Below are positions 1-6,577 of a stretch of 13,906 nucleotides of DNA, piece after piece (the stretch's first letter is position 1; every line of letters starts with the position of its first letter). The DNA is from Candidatus Sifarchaeum marinoarchaea. Lineage in GTDB: Archaea > Asgardarchaeota > Sifarchaeia > Borrarchaeales > Borrarchaeaceae. A program made the position numbers and the translations under genes. Below the pieces are notes generated by a model. It did no database searches. It had not been told where the DNA came from and saw only the letters and a program-made list of their open reading frames with translations. The DNA is taken from positions 1 to 13,906 of the forward strand of contig JAECRW010000029.1 of assembly GCA_016294985.1 (NCBI GenBank), written 5' to 3'.

Positions 1-225
1 CTATAACGCTGTAACTGCCGTCTGACTCCTTCACAACTATGAAGTTCTATAAAGTTATAGTAAGTTAACGGGAACTGTTACAACCTCCTTTCATACGAAA
101 TCTTTCGAAAAAGGGTGCTTATGTAATTATAAATATTTCAACTTCAACAGTAGGGTTGTGGTATTTTAGTAAGTATTCTTTTCCAAAGTGCTCCAGAATT
201 GCTTCACAATACCCTTTAAGTCTAG
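1..225. other. Non-coding AT-rich stretch with small palindromes
   Basis: No convincing gene is present. A perfect short palindrome, CTATAAAGTTATAG, lies at 47-60, and its left arm plus one base (CTATAAC) is repeated at 1-7, so 1-7 and 54-60 also pair. A second small palindrome, CGAAATCTTTCG, is at 96-107. No repeat-spacer pattern and no tRNA fold are seen. Any role as a transposon left end is speculative. Confidence 0.3.
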
Positions 226-428
226 TTCTTACGGGGTTTCACCTTGCGAAAGCGCATCGCCTACATCTCTGCAAAGCGGGAGCTATCAGACAGATCTTGC
301 CAACAGTATAAGTAGGTGTGCACGTCATAAGCCCCGAATCCGGTGAAATTGATGACTGGGTGCTTTCAAATGTCGATTTCGTCACCTTCGACCTCAAACA
401 ACTGAGAGAGCTAATTGAACAGCGCTGA
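226..428 (+). pseudogene. Possible decayed coding remnant, unidentified
   Basis: This stretch is about half G+C by eye count over 231-428, while its flanks are clearly AT-rich, and it reads like protein in two consecutive + frames. Frame one (226-312) gives a basic segment containing RKRIAYISAKRELSD and ends at a TAG at 313-315. Frame two (312-428) gives SPESGEIDDWVLSN followed by FDLKQLRELIEQR and ends at TGA. A one-base change near 310-315 would join them into a single C-terminal fragment of about 65 residues. No start codon with a ribosome site is visible and I do not recognise the family. It may be what is left of a gene that once sat beside the TnpB-like gene, or chance open frame; the latter cannot be excluded. 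Confidence 0.3.
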
Positions 429-467
429 ATTATAAACAAATCATTATTTAAACTTGTAATAGTGGAG

Positions 468-477
468 TTTATTAATA
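468..477 (+). promoter_or_regulatory. Candidate TATA box for the TnpB/Cas12-like gene
   Basis: TTTATTAATA lies in a strongly AT-rich block 81-90 bp upstream of the ATG at 558. Archaeal TATA boxes usually sit about 25 bp before the transcription start, which would give a leader of roughly 55 nt. Other AT-rich boxes lie close by (for example around 503-512), so the exact box is uncertain. Confidence 0.25.
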
Positions 478-557
478 ACAATTAATGAAAAATGATGTGT
501 ATCGCATTAATTATCTCATTAAGACTCCTAAGCCGATAAAAGGATGCCAGTAAAATC

Positions 558-2342
558 ATGAATCGAAACACCTCTTCCAATGATGAACTCTTACGAACCT
601 ATAAAGTAGGATTACGCTGCCCTGAGAGTCTTCTGATGAGTTTTAGAGACTTAATGCGAAGACAACAGCTGCTTCGATTTCTTCAACGATTACATTCTAA
701 TAAATTTACGCCCAAACAACTGAAAACATTTGAAGGACTTGCACAAAAATACAAAGACCCCAGGATACTTGCGTTTGAACAATTCAAACGCTATAACTCC
801 TTACAACATGCTAATGAACTTGTTATTAGCCAGTACAAAACCTTTTTTGACGATTATTTCTGCTTCTCAGACATCCAACTCTTAGAAGAATTAGAGCTCG
901 TCAATGAGTTGATTGTCGAGCGTAAAACTCAGGATGGACAATTAAATTCTAGTACATTCTCAAAGACTATAGTTCCCACTTTTGAGAACCCTGCCAACCC
1001 GCAGTCTACGGAGATTTCTTTACATGATTATCAGTTATTAGCAAATAAAAGTCTTAAACTGATTTGCGCTCATATAAATACCTTTGTCAAAAAGAACATC
1101 GATAAACTACCTGAGACGAGAGCTGAACTCATCCAAGTTGCCCTTAATACTACAAAGATCTCGAAGTCTCAGTTAAAGACTCATCCCTATAAAGCAGCCT
1201 CAGCCTATTTGGGGTCGGGGCGGAATATTGATCAGCTCGCTATGGAACAGATGACTGGCATGATGGAAGTCTACCGAAACACTCGAAACAAAGTAGATTA
1301 TGTCAAGAAATTATTATACCCGGAACAGGATGACGCCACTGATTTTTCGGAGGTATTACCGGTTCTGATGACTTATTATTCCCTGCCAAAGTACTTTCTA
1401 TATTATGCATCAAAAGCTTGGAACGTGGACATGGGCTGGGTCAGGAACATGCTGGTGGGCTGGCGTCGAAAAATAGATCTACACCTTCCCGTCAAATTCC
1501 AGGTAGAGTCGTTAACTGCATTGATGAACAACCTAGCGATGTATTGCAAAGCTCAAGTGACTGGTGAAGATGAACTGCGGGTGATCTGTCTCTTACAAAA
1601 AAGGCACGTGCTCCATCTGATTCACGAACCCTCGGTTGACCTGACTCCACTCTTACCTAAAAGGTTGTGGGCGACGTATCAGGCATTAAAAATGCGATTA
1701 AAAGTCTGGACAACTGCATTACAACTAGAAATAAATATCCATTGCACCGATATCGGCGGAGAGGTATTTGTTCAGGCGGGGGAACAACTATATCAATCAG
1801 TAGAGGATATCTTGAAATCGCTGGATTCAGGGTCGATTGGCTATAAGAATTCACGTACCTTTCTCAAGAAACTCCGACTCATTTTAGCTAATGTGGATCA
1901 CTTCGGACCGGTATTAACGTATTACCTGCCAGGAAATAAATTTACGTCTGCATTAGCCAGACTCTTTACACAATTGCGAACCGCAAAAGAACAGAGGATA
2001 ACACGGTTATTCACGGCACTTCGTGGACTGGTAGCACTCGCATTCGCACGTATATATGACCCATCAGGTGCGACTGATCAGTTTAAGAGAGTGTTTACGC
2101 CCGAGAAGTGCGTGGCGCGTCCTTATAGAAGCAAAAATAGAACTAGATCATATTTACCCGTGAATTTGCTCTTTAACAAATATGTTATAGAACGCCAAGC
2201 CTATCCAGACAAAAAGAAAATTAACAAAAATGGGATCCCATCTATTCATCCGATCAGTTGCAGGAGGGTGTGCTTCTCGGCAGGAAAAAGGCTACCTTTT
2301 GGTTTCGCTTATATACCACACCAAAGATTCGTGAATGTTTAA
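558..2342 (+). CDS. TnpB/Cas12-like protein, N-terminal part (frame-broken)
   Basis: This is the 5' part of a split gene whose 3' part (in another frame, to 3220) carries a RuvC nuclease core and TnpB-type zinc ribbon. Residues 1-556 are probably authentic; after the A5 run at 2226-2230 the last ~37 residues are out-of-frame readthrough. Near the N terminus, TYKVGLRCPESLL (about 14-26) resembles the first beta strand of the TnpB/Cas12 WED domain. The rest is long, charged and helical, with no membrane segment, and is far larger than the ~200 residues that precede RuvC-I in ordinary TnpB, so it would form an enlarged REC-like lobe as in Cas12 effectors. Near residues 553-556 (KKIN) the protein enters the linker to the second half. 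ATG 558 is chosen because the only nearby alternative, ATG 544, is closed at once by a stop; a weak AGGA lies 13 nt upstream. The domain reading of this half is inferred from its partner; on its own the sequence is unrecognised. Confidence 0.7.
   Translation: MNRNTSSNDELLRTYKVGLRCPESLLMSFRDLMRRQQLLRFLQRLHSNKFTPKQLKTFEGLAQKYKDPRILAFEQFKRYNSLQHANELVISQYKTFFDDYFCFSDIQLLEELELVNELIVERKTQDGQLNSSTFSKTIVPTFENPANPQSTEISLHDYQLLANKSLKLICAHINTFVKKNIDKLPETRAELIQVALNTTKISKSQLKTHPYKAASAYLGSGRNIDQLAMEQMTGMMEVYRNTRNKVDYVKKLLYPEQDDATDFSEVLPVLMTYYSLPKYFLYYASKAWNVDMGWVRNMLVGWRRKIDLHLPVKFQVESLTALMNNLAMYCKAQVTGEDELRVICLLQKRHVLHLIHEPSVDLTPLLPKRLWATYQALKMRLKVWTTALQLEINIHCTDIGGEVFVQAGEQLYQSVEDILKSLDSGSIGYKNSRTFLKKLRLILANVDHFGPVLTYYLPGNKFTSALARLFTQLRTAKEQRITRLFTALRGLVALAFARIYDPSGATDQFKRVFTPEKCVARPYRSKNRTRSYLPVNLLFNKYVIERQAYPDKKKINKNGIPSIHPISCRRVCFSAGKRLPFGFAYIPHQRFVNV
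2223..2233 (+). other. Frameshift site joining the two halves
   Basis: The first frame reads AAC AAA AAT GGG here, and the second frame is open only from 2225 because TAA at 2222-2224 closes it upstream. The shift must therefore lie between 2225 and the end of sensible sequence in frame one. Adding one A to the run at 2226-2230 gives AAC AAA AAA TGG and a continuous protein (KINKKWDPIYSSDQLQEG across the join) of 887 codons. The context is not a standard X XXY YYZ slippery heptamer and no obvious strong stem follows, so a mutation or a homopolymer sequencing error is more likely than programmed -1 shifting. Confidence 0.7.
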
Positions 2343-3220
2343 ACCGAGGTGCACAGGTAAAGTCTATTCGACTCAACGTGCCCAGGGGCCCTACCAACAA
2401 AATTGTAGCCGATGTAACACTGACTGCTTCTGACCAGTCGGCTTTTGCACATTCGGGAAAATTCATTGAGGTGTGGGATAAACTTTTTGGTGCAATGACT
2501 TTCCCGGAAGGGAACTATATCGGTGCGGATTTTAACCGAATAGGGAAATATATCATAGCTGTAGCTACAGCCGAACAGGAAATCGACCTGACACTACCTC
2601 CAAACATGATGAAAAATTTCAAAGATGCGTACCAGAAACTCGAAAAAATCAGAAGAATCGAGATCCCCAATATAATGCGTAAACTGGATTCTGGTAAAGG
2701 AACCCCTCAGAAAAGAGGGAGATGGAAAGCACAAGTAACCCTCCTTCACCAGAGACGAGACAGGGTAATGACGGAAAGAAAACGTTTGGCGCTTATGGTG
2801 TATCTCTACTTGATATACAGAACAAACGCTAGTTATGCCACCTGGGATGGTATTCAGGGAATTTCAACTCGTGGAAAGAAGGGAACCTTAGCTACTGGCA
2901 TCACCTACCTACCAAAAGAAAAAGATTTATATGAACTATACTTAGAATGGATCTCGGATTTGAAAGAGCAAGGACTACTGTTGAATTACAAAGAGACCAG
3001 AGTAATCACTCCTTATACTAGCCAAGCCTGTTCGGAGTGTTATGCACAAGGTCGCGGGTTAAGAAAGACGCGGGCTAAAAACATAGCCTATAATGAGTTT
3101 AAATGTACTGACCCCGATTGTTACTATGTAGGAAATCGGCACTCTAATAGCGCCAGAATGAGCGCTTTACTCTTAAAACATCAAATCGAAGCAACCCCGT
3201 TTCCTCTATCGACGGGCTAG
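2258..3220 (+). CDS. TnpB/Cas12-like RuvC nuclease, C-terminal part
   Basis: This frame holds the catalytic half of an RNA-guided-nuclease-type protein (TnpB/Cas12 superfamily). Numbered from the TTG at 2258: strands resembling WED at 10-58 (KATFWFRLYTTPKIRE, then KIVADVTLTA); RuvC-I at 88-98 (IGADFNRIGKY, Asp91); a long basic bridge and helices at 120-190; RuvC-II at 194-202 (ATWDGIQGI), with Asp197 where TnpB has Glu; a zinc ribbon beginning TSQACSEC with Cys258, 261, 283 and 288; and RuvC-III at 292-300 (GNRHSNSAR), with Asn293 and His295 where TnpB has D-R-D. In the restored 887-residue protein these become Asp658, Asp764, Cys825/828/850/855 and His862. The TTG at 2258 is not a likely true start: the frame is open back to 2225, and the RuvC half would lack its N-terminal lobe. 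The superfamily assignment is firm; nuclease activity is doubtful because two of three catalytic positions differ, and the frame break may silence the gene altogether. No array or cas adaptation genes are near. Confidence 0.85.
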   Translation: MQEGVLLGRKKATFWFRLYTTPKIRECLNRGAQVKSIRLNVPRGPTNKIVADVTLTASDQSAFAHSGKFIEVWDKLFGAMTFPEGNYIGADFNRIGKYIIAVATAEQEIDLTLPPNMMKNFKDAYQKLEKIRRIEIPNIMRKLDSGKGTPQKRGRWKAQVTLLHQRRDRVMTERKRLALMVYLYLIYRTNASYATWDGIQGISTRGKKGTLATGITYLPKEKDLYELYLEWISDLKEQGLLLNYKETRVITPYTSQACSECYAQGRGLRKTRAKNIAYNEFKCTDPDCYYVGNRHSNSARMSALLLKHQIEATPFPLSTG

Positions 3221-3256
3221 ACAAATCTTCAGGTTTGTCCAAATTTATGGATAGAG
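3196..3256 (+). ncRNA. Candidate omega-RNA-like structured 3' end
   Basis: The end of the TnpB/Cas12-like gene and the bases after its stop can fold into nested stems. An outer 7-bp stem pairs 3204-3210 (CTCTATC) with 3250-3256 (GATAGAG). Inside it, an 8-bp hairpin with one G-T pair joins 3220-3227 (GACAAATC) to 3232-3239 (GGTTTGTC) over a TTCA loop. An alternative stem pairs 3196-3200 (CCCGT) with 3212-3216 (ACGGG). In IS605/IS607 elements the guide RNA of TnpB comes from exactly this place, overlapping the 3' end of tnpB and the right end. The fold was found by eye and neither its stability nor its conservation was tested; a plain terminator hairpin is possible, although no U-tract follows directly. 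Confidence 0.35.
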
Positions 3257-3261
3257 TAGGT

Positions 3262-3270
3262 TTTATAATT
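3262..3270 (+). promoter_or_regulatory. Candidate TATA box for the membrane hypothetical
   Basis: TTTATAATT lies 46-55 bp upstream of the start codons at 3308/3317, a distance that would give a short leader. It is the most AT-rich box between the TnpB-like gene and the next gene, so that gene probably has its own promoter. Confidence 0.35.
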
Positions 3271-3307
3271 ATAGACAGTTATCAAAGAATTCGATTTTAT
3301 CAGGAGC

Positions 3308-4075
3308 GTGATACGATTGCAAGGAATATTTAGTGATTTGACCCAGAATCCACTTCAATTCGCGCAAATCATCATCTTCGGTGCTATAATCGTCGTATTT
3401 ATGGTTACTATAATAGTGGGTTTCTTAAAGAACCGCAGTTTAAAGAAATTTTATGCGGAAAAGATTGAAAAGATAATCCCAAAATATGCAAAAGAAGGGA
3501 AAGTGGAATACGAAGACGCAGGTGGGTCAGGTTTTCGAATCATTACTGTTCCAAAAAAGTATTTGGCAGATCTTTCTATCGCTTTAGTTTTATTGAATCG
3601 TGAGAACCTATTACATCCGATAATAAACCGTTTTCGACCAGATCATGACAAGATTGCATTTTCAGGGACTTTGAAGAAAACAACAGCAATTACATTAGAA
3701 TTAATTCCAAGAGAGGAACGCTATATAAAAGATATGTTCAAAGAAATTGTAGATCTTGAAACTGTCAAAATCGATAAGAAATTTGATGCAGCATTTTTAG
3801 TTAAAAGCACAGATGTTTATTCTGCACGTGCGCTTTTCCTTTCAAAAGAAGGACAGCAGTTAAGAGCAATTCTATTAAAGTACAGGGACAACATTCAGCG
3901 GTTTGCAATACATCAGGAAGAGGCGGAATCCGCTTTGAATTCAATCTTCTTTATAAAGGACATGGACGTTGTAAAATTCTTCCCCATATTCTTTAAAATG
4001 GCAGAGGCGTATGATTCAGTCGATTTTGAAAAATATAGACGATCTTATAAAGCAAGACGAGCAAAGAAGGAATAG
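3308..4075 (+). CDS. Single-pass membrane protein, unknown function
   Basis: I do not recognise the family. One strong hydrophobic segment (about residues 18-41, containing IIIFGAIIVVFMVTIIVGF) is followed by KNR, and the remaining ~210 residues form a charged soluble domain, so the likely topology is an N-terminal anchor with the bulk in the cytoplasm. The soluble part alternates beta-like stretches (FRIITVPKKYL, KTTAITLELIP, FDAAFLVKS) with helices and ends in a basic tail (YRRSYKARRAKKE). The given start is GTG 3308, but GGAG at 3303-3306 sits only one base before it and 10 nt before TTG 3317 in the same frame, so translation from 3317 (LQGIFSDL) is at least as likely. It ends 3 bp from the convergent stop of the AglD-like gene. 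Codon use and AT content match the right-hand genes, not the TnpB-like gene, which suggests resident chromosome begins here. Confidence 0.75.
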   Translation: MIRLQGIFSDLTQNPLQFAQIIIFGAIIVVFMVTIIVGFLKNRSLKKFYAEKIEKIIPKYAKEGKVEYEDAGGSGFRIITVPKKYLADLSIALVLLNRENLLHPIINRFRPDHDKIAFSGTLKKTTAITLELIPREERYIKDMFKEIVDLETVKIDKKFDAAFLVKSTDVYSARALFLSKEGQQLRAILLKYRDNIQRFAIHQEEAESALNSIFFIKDMDVVKFFPIFFKMAEAYDSVDFEKYRRSYKARRAKKE

Positions 4076-4078
4076 TTT

Positions 4079-5116
4079 TCAATCACTTATTTTTTCTATC
4101 GATCTAAGAGTAACATAGATGCCTCCACCAATTGCAGGAAGCCATAATGAAACAAAGGCAAATGTAATAGACAAAACGAACGCTGTCACAGCGCTTACTC
4201 CAATGATTGACATAATAACCACCATAGCGGCTTCACGAGTTCCTAATCCAGAAATCGTTACGGGGATTAATGCTGCGAACATTGAGAGCGGAAAAATCGT
4301 TACAAAGTGTAGCAGGTTTGGTAAGTCTGTCTGAAGTGCTGCCAAGACTAAGTATGCTTGGCAACAGGTAGAAACCCATATTGCCAAAGAATAAAGGTAA
4401 ACAACAACTAAGAAGATCTTTTTATCACGAAAGCTGCTGACACTCTCAGAAAAATGATCGAAAATTTTAGAGGTAGTATCGCGCTGTTTTTCTTTGAAAA
4501 CTCCTCCTATTACTTTAAGTATTGGAGTTGCAGCTAGATTGATAACTTTTTCTCCATATTTTTCACTGAAAAGCAGAAATGAAAGACCAATCAATAGCGC
4601 AGCCATGATGACACCCATCAAAAGAATATATTGAAAATCAGCGAGCGATTCAACAAAGAAGAGTGGCACGCCAACTAATACAATTGTAATCAATGAGATT
4701 ACATCTAGGACTCTGTCAAGCACTATTGAGAAAACAGCTTTACCAGCAGGAACACGTACGCTAGCATCAGTATCTCTTGCTAAGAGATATGCTCTTAAAA
4801 GATCCCCTATTTTTGAGGGTGTGAAACTCCCCCCATAGAGCCCGGTCAGATATAATAGAGTAGCTTTTTTTAGGCCAAGTTCATTATAACCAAGCCTTGA
4901 GACTATGAGTTTCCATCTGTGAGCCCTTACTAATAAAATAAATGGTTCAACTATTAAAGCAAGAGCAAGATATCGTGGATCTGCTGTACTGACGACCGTT
5001 ATAATTGAATCGATTCCTATATACCACAGAAGGAACGCAAGTAAAGCAACAGAAATGATTGATACAACAATAAGTCTTTTTTTACTCACTTTCTTAAGTC
5101 CGGTCTGTGTCACCAA
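4079..5116 (-). CDS. LPG synthase TM / UPF0104 (AglD-like) membrane protein
   Basis: A 345-residue polytopic membrane protein with about eight hydrophobic segments, matching the lysylphosphatidylglycerol-synthase transmembrane family (PF03706, UPF0104). Family signatures are clear: VRAHRWK near 63-69, GGSFTPSKIGDLLRAY at 95-110, VLDRVLDVISL near 132-142, and ISGLGTREA in the C-terminal third. In bacteria this region moves or modifies lipids; in haloarchaea the relative AglD acts at the last step of N-glycan assembly, and flippase-like roles are proposed for the family. Only the membrane domain is present, with no aminoacyl-transfer domain. On the same strand upstream are a GT2 glycosyltransferase and a GT-C-like protein, which supports work on lipid-linked sugars. 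Start: TTG at 5116 follows GGAG by 5 nt and the next codon is GTG (8 nt), so either may be used. The exact substrate cannot be told. Confidence 0.85.
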   Translation of the reverse strand: MVTQTGLKKVSKKRLIVVSIISVALLAFLLWYIGIDSIITVVSTADPRYLALALIVEPFILLVRAHRWKLIVSRLGYNELGLKKATLLYLTGLYGGSFTPSKIGDLLRAYLLARDTDASVRVPAGKAVFSIVLDRVLDVISLITIVLVGVPLFFVESLADFQYILLMGVIMAALLIGLSFLLFSEKYGEKVINLAATPILKVIGGVFKEKQRDTTSKIFDHFSESVSSFRDKKIFLVVVYLYSLAIWVSTCCQAYLVLAALQTDLPNLLHFVTIFPLSMFAALIPVTISGLGTREAAMVVIMSIIGVSAVTAFVLSITFAFVSLWLPAIGGGIYVTLRSIEKISD

Positions 5117-5218
5117 ATCTACTCCAAAAATGGCCTCTTACTAATGAACCGTAAAGAAAAATGGGTGATTGGAAAATAGGGACTATTTCTCCATATTAAA
5201 CTTATTGCTACCAAAATA

Positions 5219-5456
5219 ATGAAACATATCTTGAACTCAGTAACGAAGGCATACTTAGATAATCTTAGGGGTGGTCTTTCCTCTGATGAAAAGATTGATG
5301 CTTATTATAAACTGTGGAGTTGCACAACTAATTATTCAGGTTTACAAAATATTAAAGGGTTTCAGAAGATTTTTATACTCCCACGATCCATATATTATAG
5401 CATGCGCCGGATACACAATGGACAAGGTTAATTCAGTAATGAATTTATTCACATAG
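5219..5456 (+). pseudogene. Unrecognised broken ORF
   Basis: From the ATG at 5219 the frame reads a protein-like sequence including SSDEKIDAYYKLWSC and NYSGLQNIKGFQK, then runs to a stop at 5429-5431. In the neighbouring frame, from about 5370, the text also looks protein-like (LYSHDPYIIACAG, then YTMDKVNSVMNLF) and stops at 5454-5456. Removing one T from the T5 run near 5371-5375 would fuse the two into one ~78-residue N-terminal fragment. No ribosome site precedes the ATG. I cannot name a family. It may be a remnant of a gene lost from the glycosylation cluster; chance open frame in AT-rich DNA is the main alternative. Confidence 0.25.
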
Positions 5457-5730
5457 ATTGCTTTTACGTTCAAAGTTTCTCGATAGACATTGTGTCTCAG
5501 ACTCTAAAGCCTTCTCAGAAGTTCAAGACTCAAAAGAAAAAACAAGGTATAATCAGAAGGCAACGTTCCTTTGGAGCGATAGTATTCAAAAATCACATTC
5601 AGATTAACAAAAACTTCTATCTGAAACTGTGAGAACTCTTTCAGCGAGTTAGTCGCTGTGAATTCAAGAAATATCATAAAAATAAAGAAGACTTGTATAC
5701 AATACCTAAACTTGGATATCAGGCGCATGC

Positions 5731-5747
5731 TTTTTTTTTAAAAAAAA
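5731..5747 (-). terminator. Oligo-T terminator after the GT2 gene
   Basis: The + strand reads nine T followed by eight A, so the minus strand carries T8 about 17 nt past the stop of the GT2 gene, and the + strand carries T9 for any transcript arriving from the left. Archaeal RNA polymerase terminates on oligo-T with little or no hairpin. A GCATGC palindrome at 5725-5730 lies directly beside it. The tract could thus isolate the AglD-like gene from the two glycosyltransferase genes. Confidence 0.5.
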
Positions 5748-5763
5748 TCAACTACATAATGAG

Positions 5764-6492
5764 TTAGCGAAGCGATCGAAGACGTGTTTTAATCATGGCT
5801 GGAAAGACTTTCAGAGCGTACGATTTAAAGCGCACAAAACTTTTTCCGGTCTGTCTGAAAGAGTAAGAAATCGGAACTTCCTTCATTCGGTATCCTTTTC
5901 TTAATAAATCGATTGTAAGCACTTGTGCATAATTATAATCATGAATAATCTCTAAATTTTTTAGAGCACGCTTACTGAATGCCCTTAAGCCAGTTTGACC
6001 ATCAGTGATTCGTTTTCCTGTAAATAATACTAACATTGCAGTTAAAAATAGGTTTCCAAGTCGCCTTATTGGTTTCATTTTTTGTATAGACCCCATAAAT
6101 CGTGAGCCTAAGACATAATCTGCTTCATTACGTAAAATTAGTTCAATTAGCGAAGGGATTTCTTCTGGAGCGTATTCGCCATCGGCATCTAACATTATAG
6201 CCATATCAGCCCCGTTTTCTAGAGACTTGTTGACACCGGTACGTATGGCCGCTCCGAGACCTCTATTAATTTTATGCGCCACAATAATGTCTGCACCAGC
6301 ATCTTTTGCTAAACGTTCAGTGTTATCCACAGAGCCGTCATTGATGACAAGAGTGATTATTTCAACATTATTTATCTTTATATTTTTAGCTCTTTTTATC
6401 ACTTCAGTGATTGATTGTTCTTCATTATATGCAGGGATCATAATAAAGAGTTTACGTTTCTTGTGTTTCTTTTGAGAAGTAGAAGGTTCCAT
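5764..6492 (-). CDS. GT2 glycosyltransferase, dolichyl-phosphate sugar synthase-like
   Basis: A 242-residue GT-A fold enzyme of family GT2, closest in motif layout to DPM1/DPG synthases, which move mannose or glucose from GDP- or UDP-sugar to a polyprenyl phosphate at the cytoplasmic face. Motifs: MIPAYNEE (18-25), the nucleotide-binding INDGSVDNT (50-58), RGLGAAIRTG (77-86), the metal-binding LDADGEY (101-107, Asp102 and Asp104), LGSRF (128-132), and the acceptor-side DGQTGLRAFS (164-173). There is no C-terminal pair of membrane helices, so it is a short DPM1-type enzyme with a basic C-terminal tail (KTRLRSLR). A lysine-rich N-terminal stretch precedes the fold. The ATG at 6492 has no ribosome site; the 85-nt gap to the upstream GT-C-like gene has no T-tract, so the two are probably co-transcribed and the lipid-linked sugar made here may be its donor. 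Which sugar is used cannot be read from the sequence. Confidence 0.9.
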   Translation of the reverse strand: MEPSTSQKKHKKRKLFIMIPAYNEEQSITEVIKRAKNIKINNVEIITLVINDGSVDNTERLAKDAGADIIVAHKINRGLGAAIRTGVNKSLENGADMAIMLDADGEYAPEEIPSLIELILRNEADYVLGSRFMGSIQKMKPIRRLGNLFLTAMLVLFTGKRITDGQTGLRAFSKRALKNLEIIHDYNYAQVLTIDLLRKGYRMKEVPISYSFRQTGKSFVRFKSYALKVFPAMIKTRLRSLR

Positions 6493-6577
6493 GGATTTCG
6501 CCGTCTTGTGATGGTTTTAAGCCTTGAGAGAGAGATAGTTCTGTTGGTTAAGTGAACGATACACCACACGAATACAT

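Larger units (their letters stand above)
5117..5763. other. Gap of ~640 bp with broken coding-like segments
   Basis: No intact gene is convincing here. The left end holds the upstream region of the minus-strand AglD-like gene, with an AT box near 5190-5203 that could be its promoter. From 5219 to 5767 one + frame is open in three successive pieces (ending at TAA 5429-5431, TGA 5630-5632, TAG 5765-5767), as might be left by a decayed gene. The last part holds a T9A8 tract. No tRNA-like fold and no repeats were seen. Confidence 0.4.

Noticed and set aside
239..481. 80-codon minus-strand open frame
   Set aside because: Ser/Thr/Cys-rich, low-complexity translation; the opposite strand over 226-428 looks more protein-like.
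1..557. CRISPR array or transposon left end upstream of the Cas12-like gene
   Set aside because: No regularly spaced repeat was found; only short palindromes (47-60, 96-107) and one repeated heptamer, too little to call an array or an element end.
2210..2233. Programmed -1 frameshifting
   Set aside because: The A-rich codons AAA AAG at 2211-2216 lie before TAA 2222-2224 in the second frame, so a slip there fails; the later AAC AAA AAT is not a standard slippery site and no strong downstream stem was seen.
2258..2342. Independent start of a second gene at TTG 2258
   Set aside because: The frame is open further upstream to 2225 and the protein-like sequence extends into that part, so the overlap is a frame break within one gene. 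The AGGAGG at 2262-2267 lies after the TTG and has no well-spaced start.
5504..5728. 74-codon minus-strand open frame with hydrophobic start
   Set aside because: AT-rich DNA gives such Phe/Ile/Leu-rich frames by chance; no ribosome site, and no recognisable motif.
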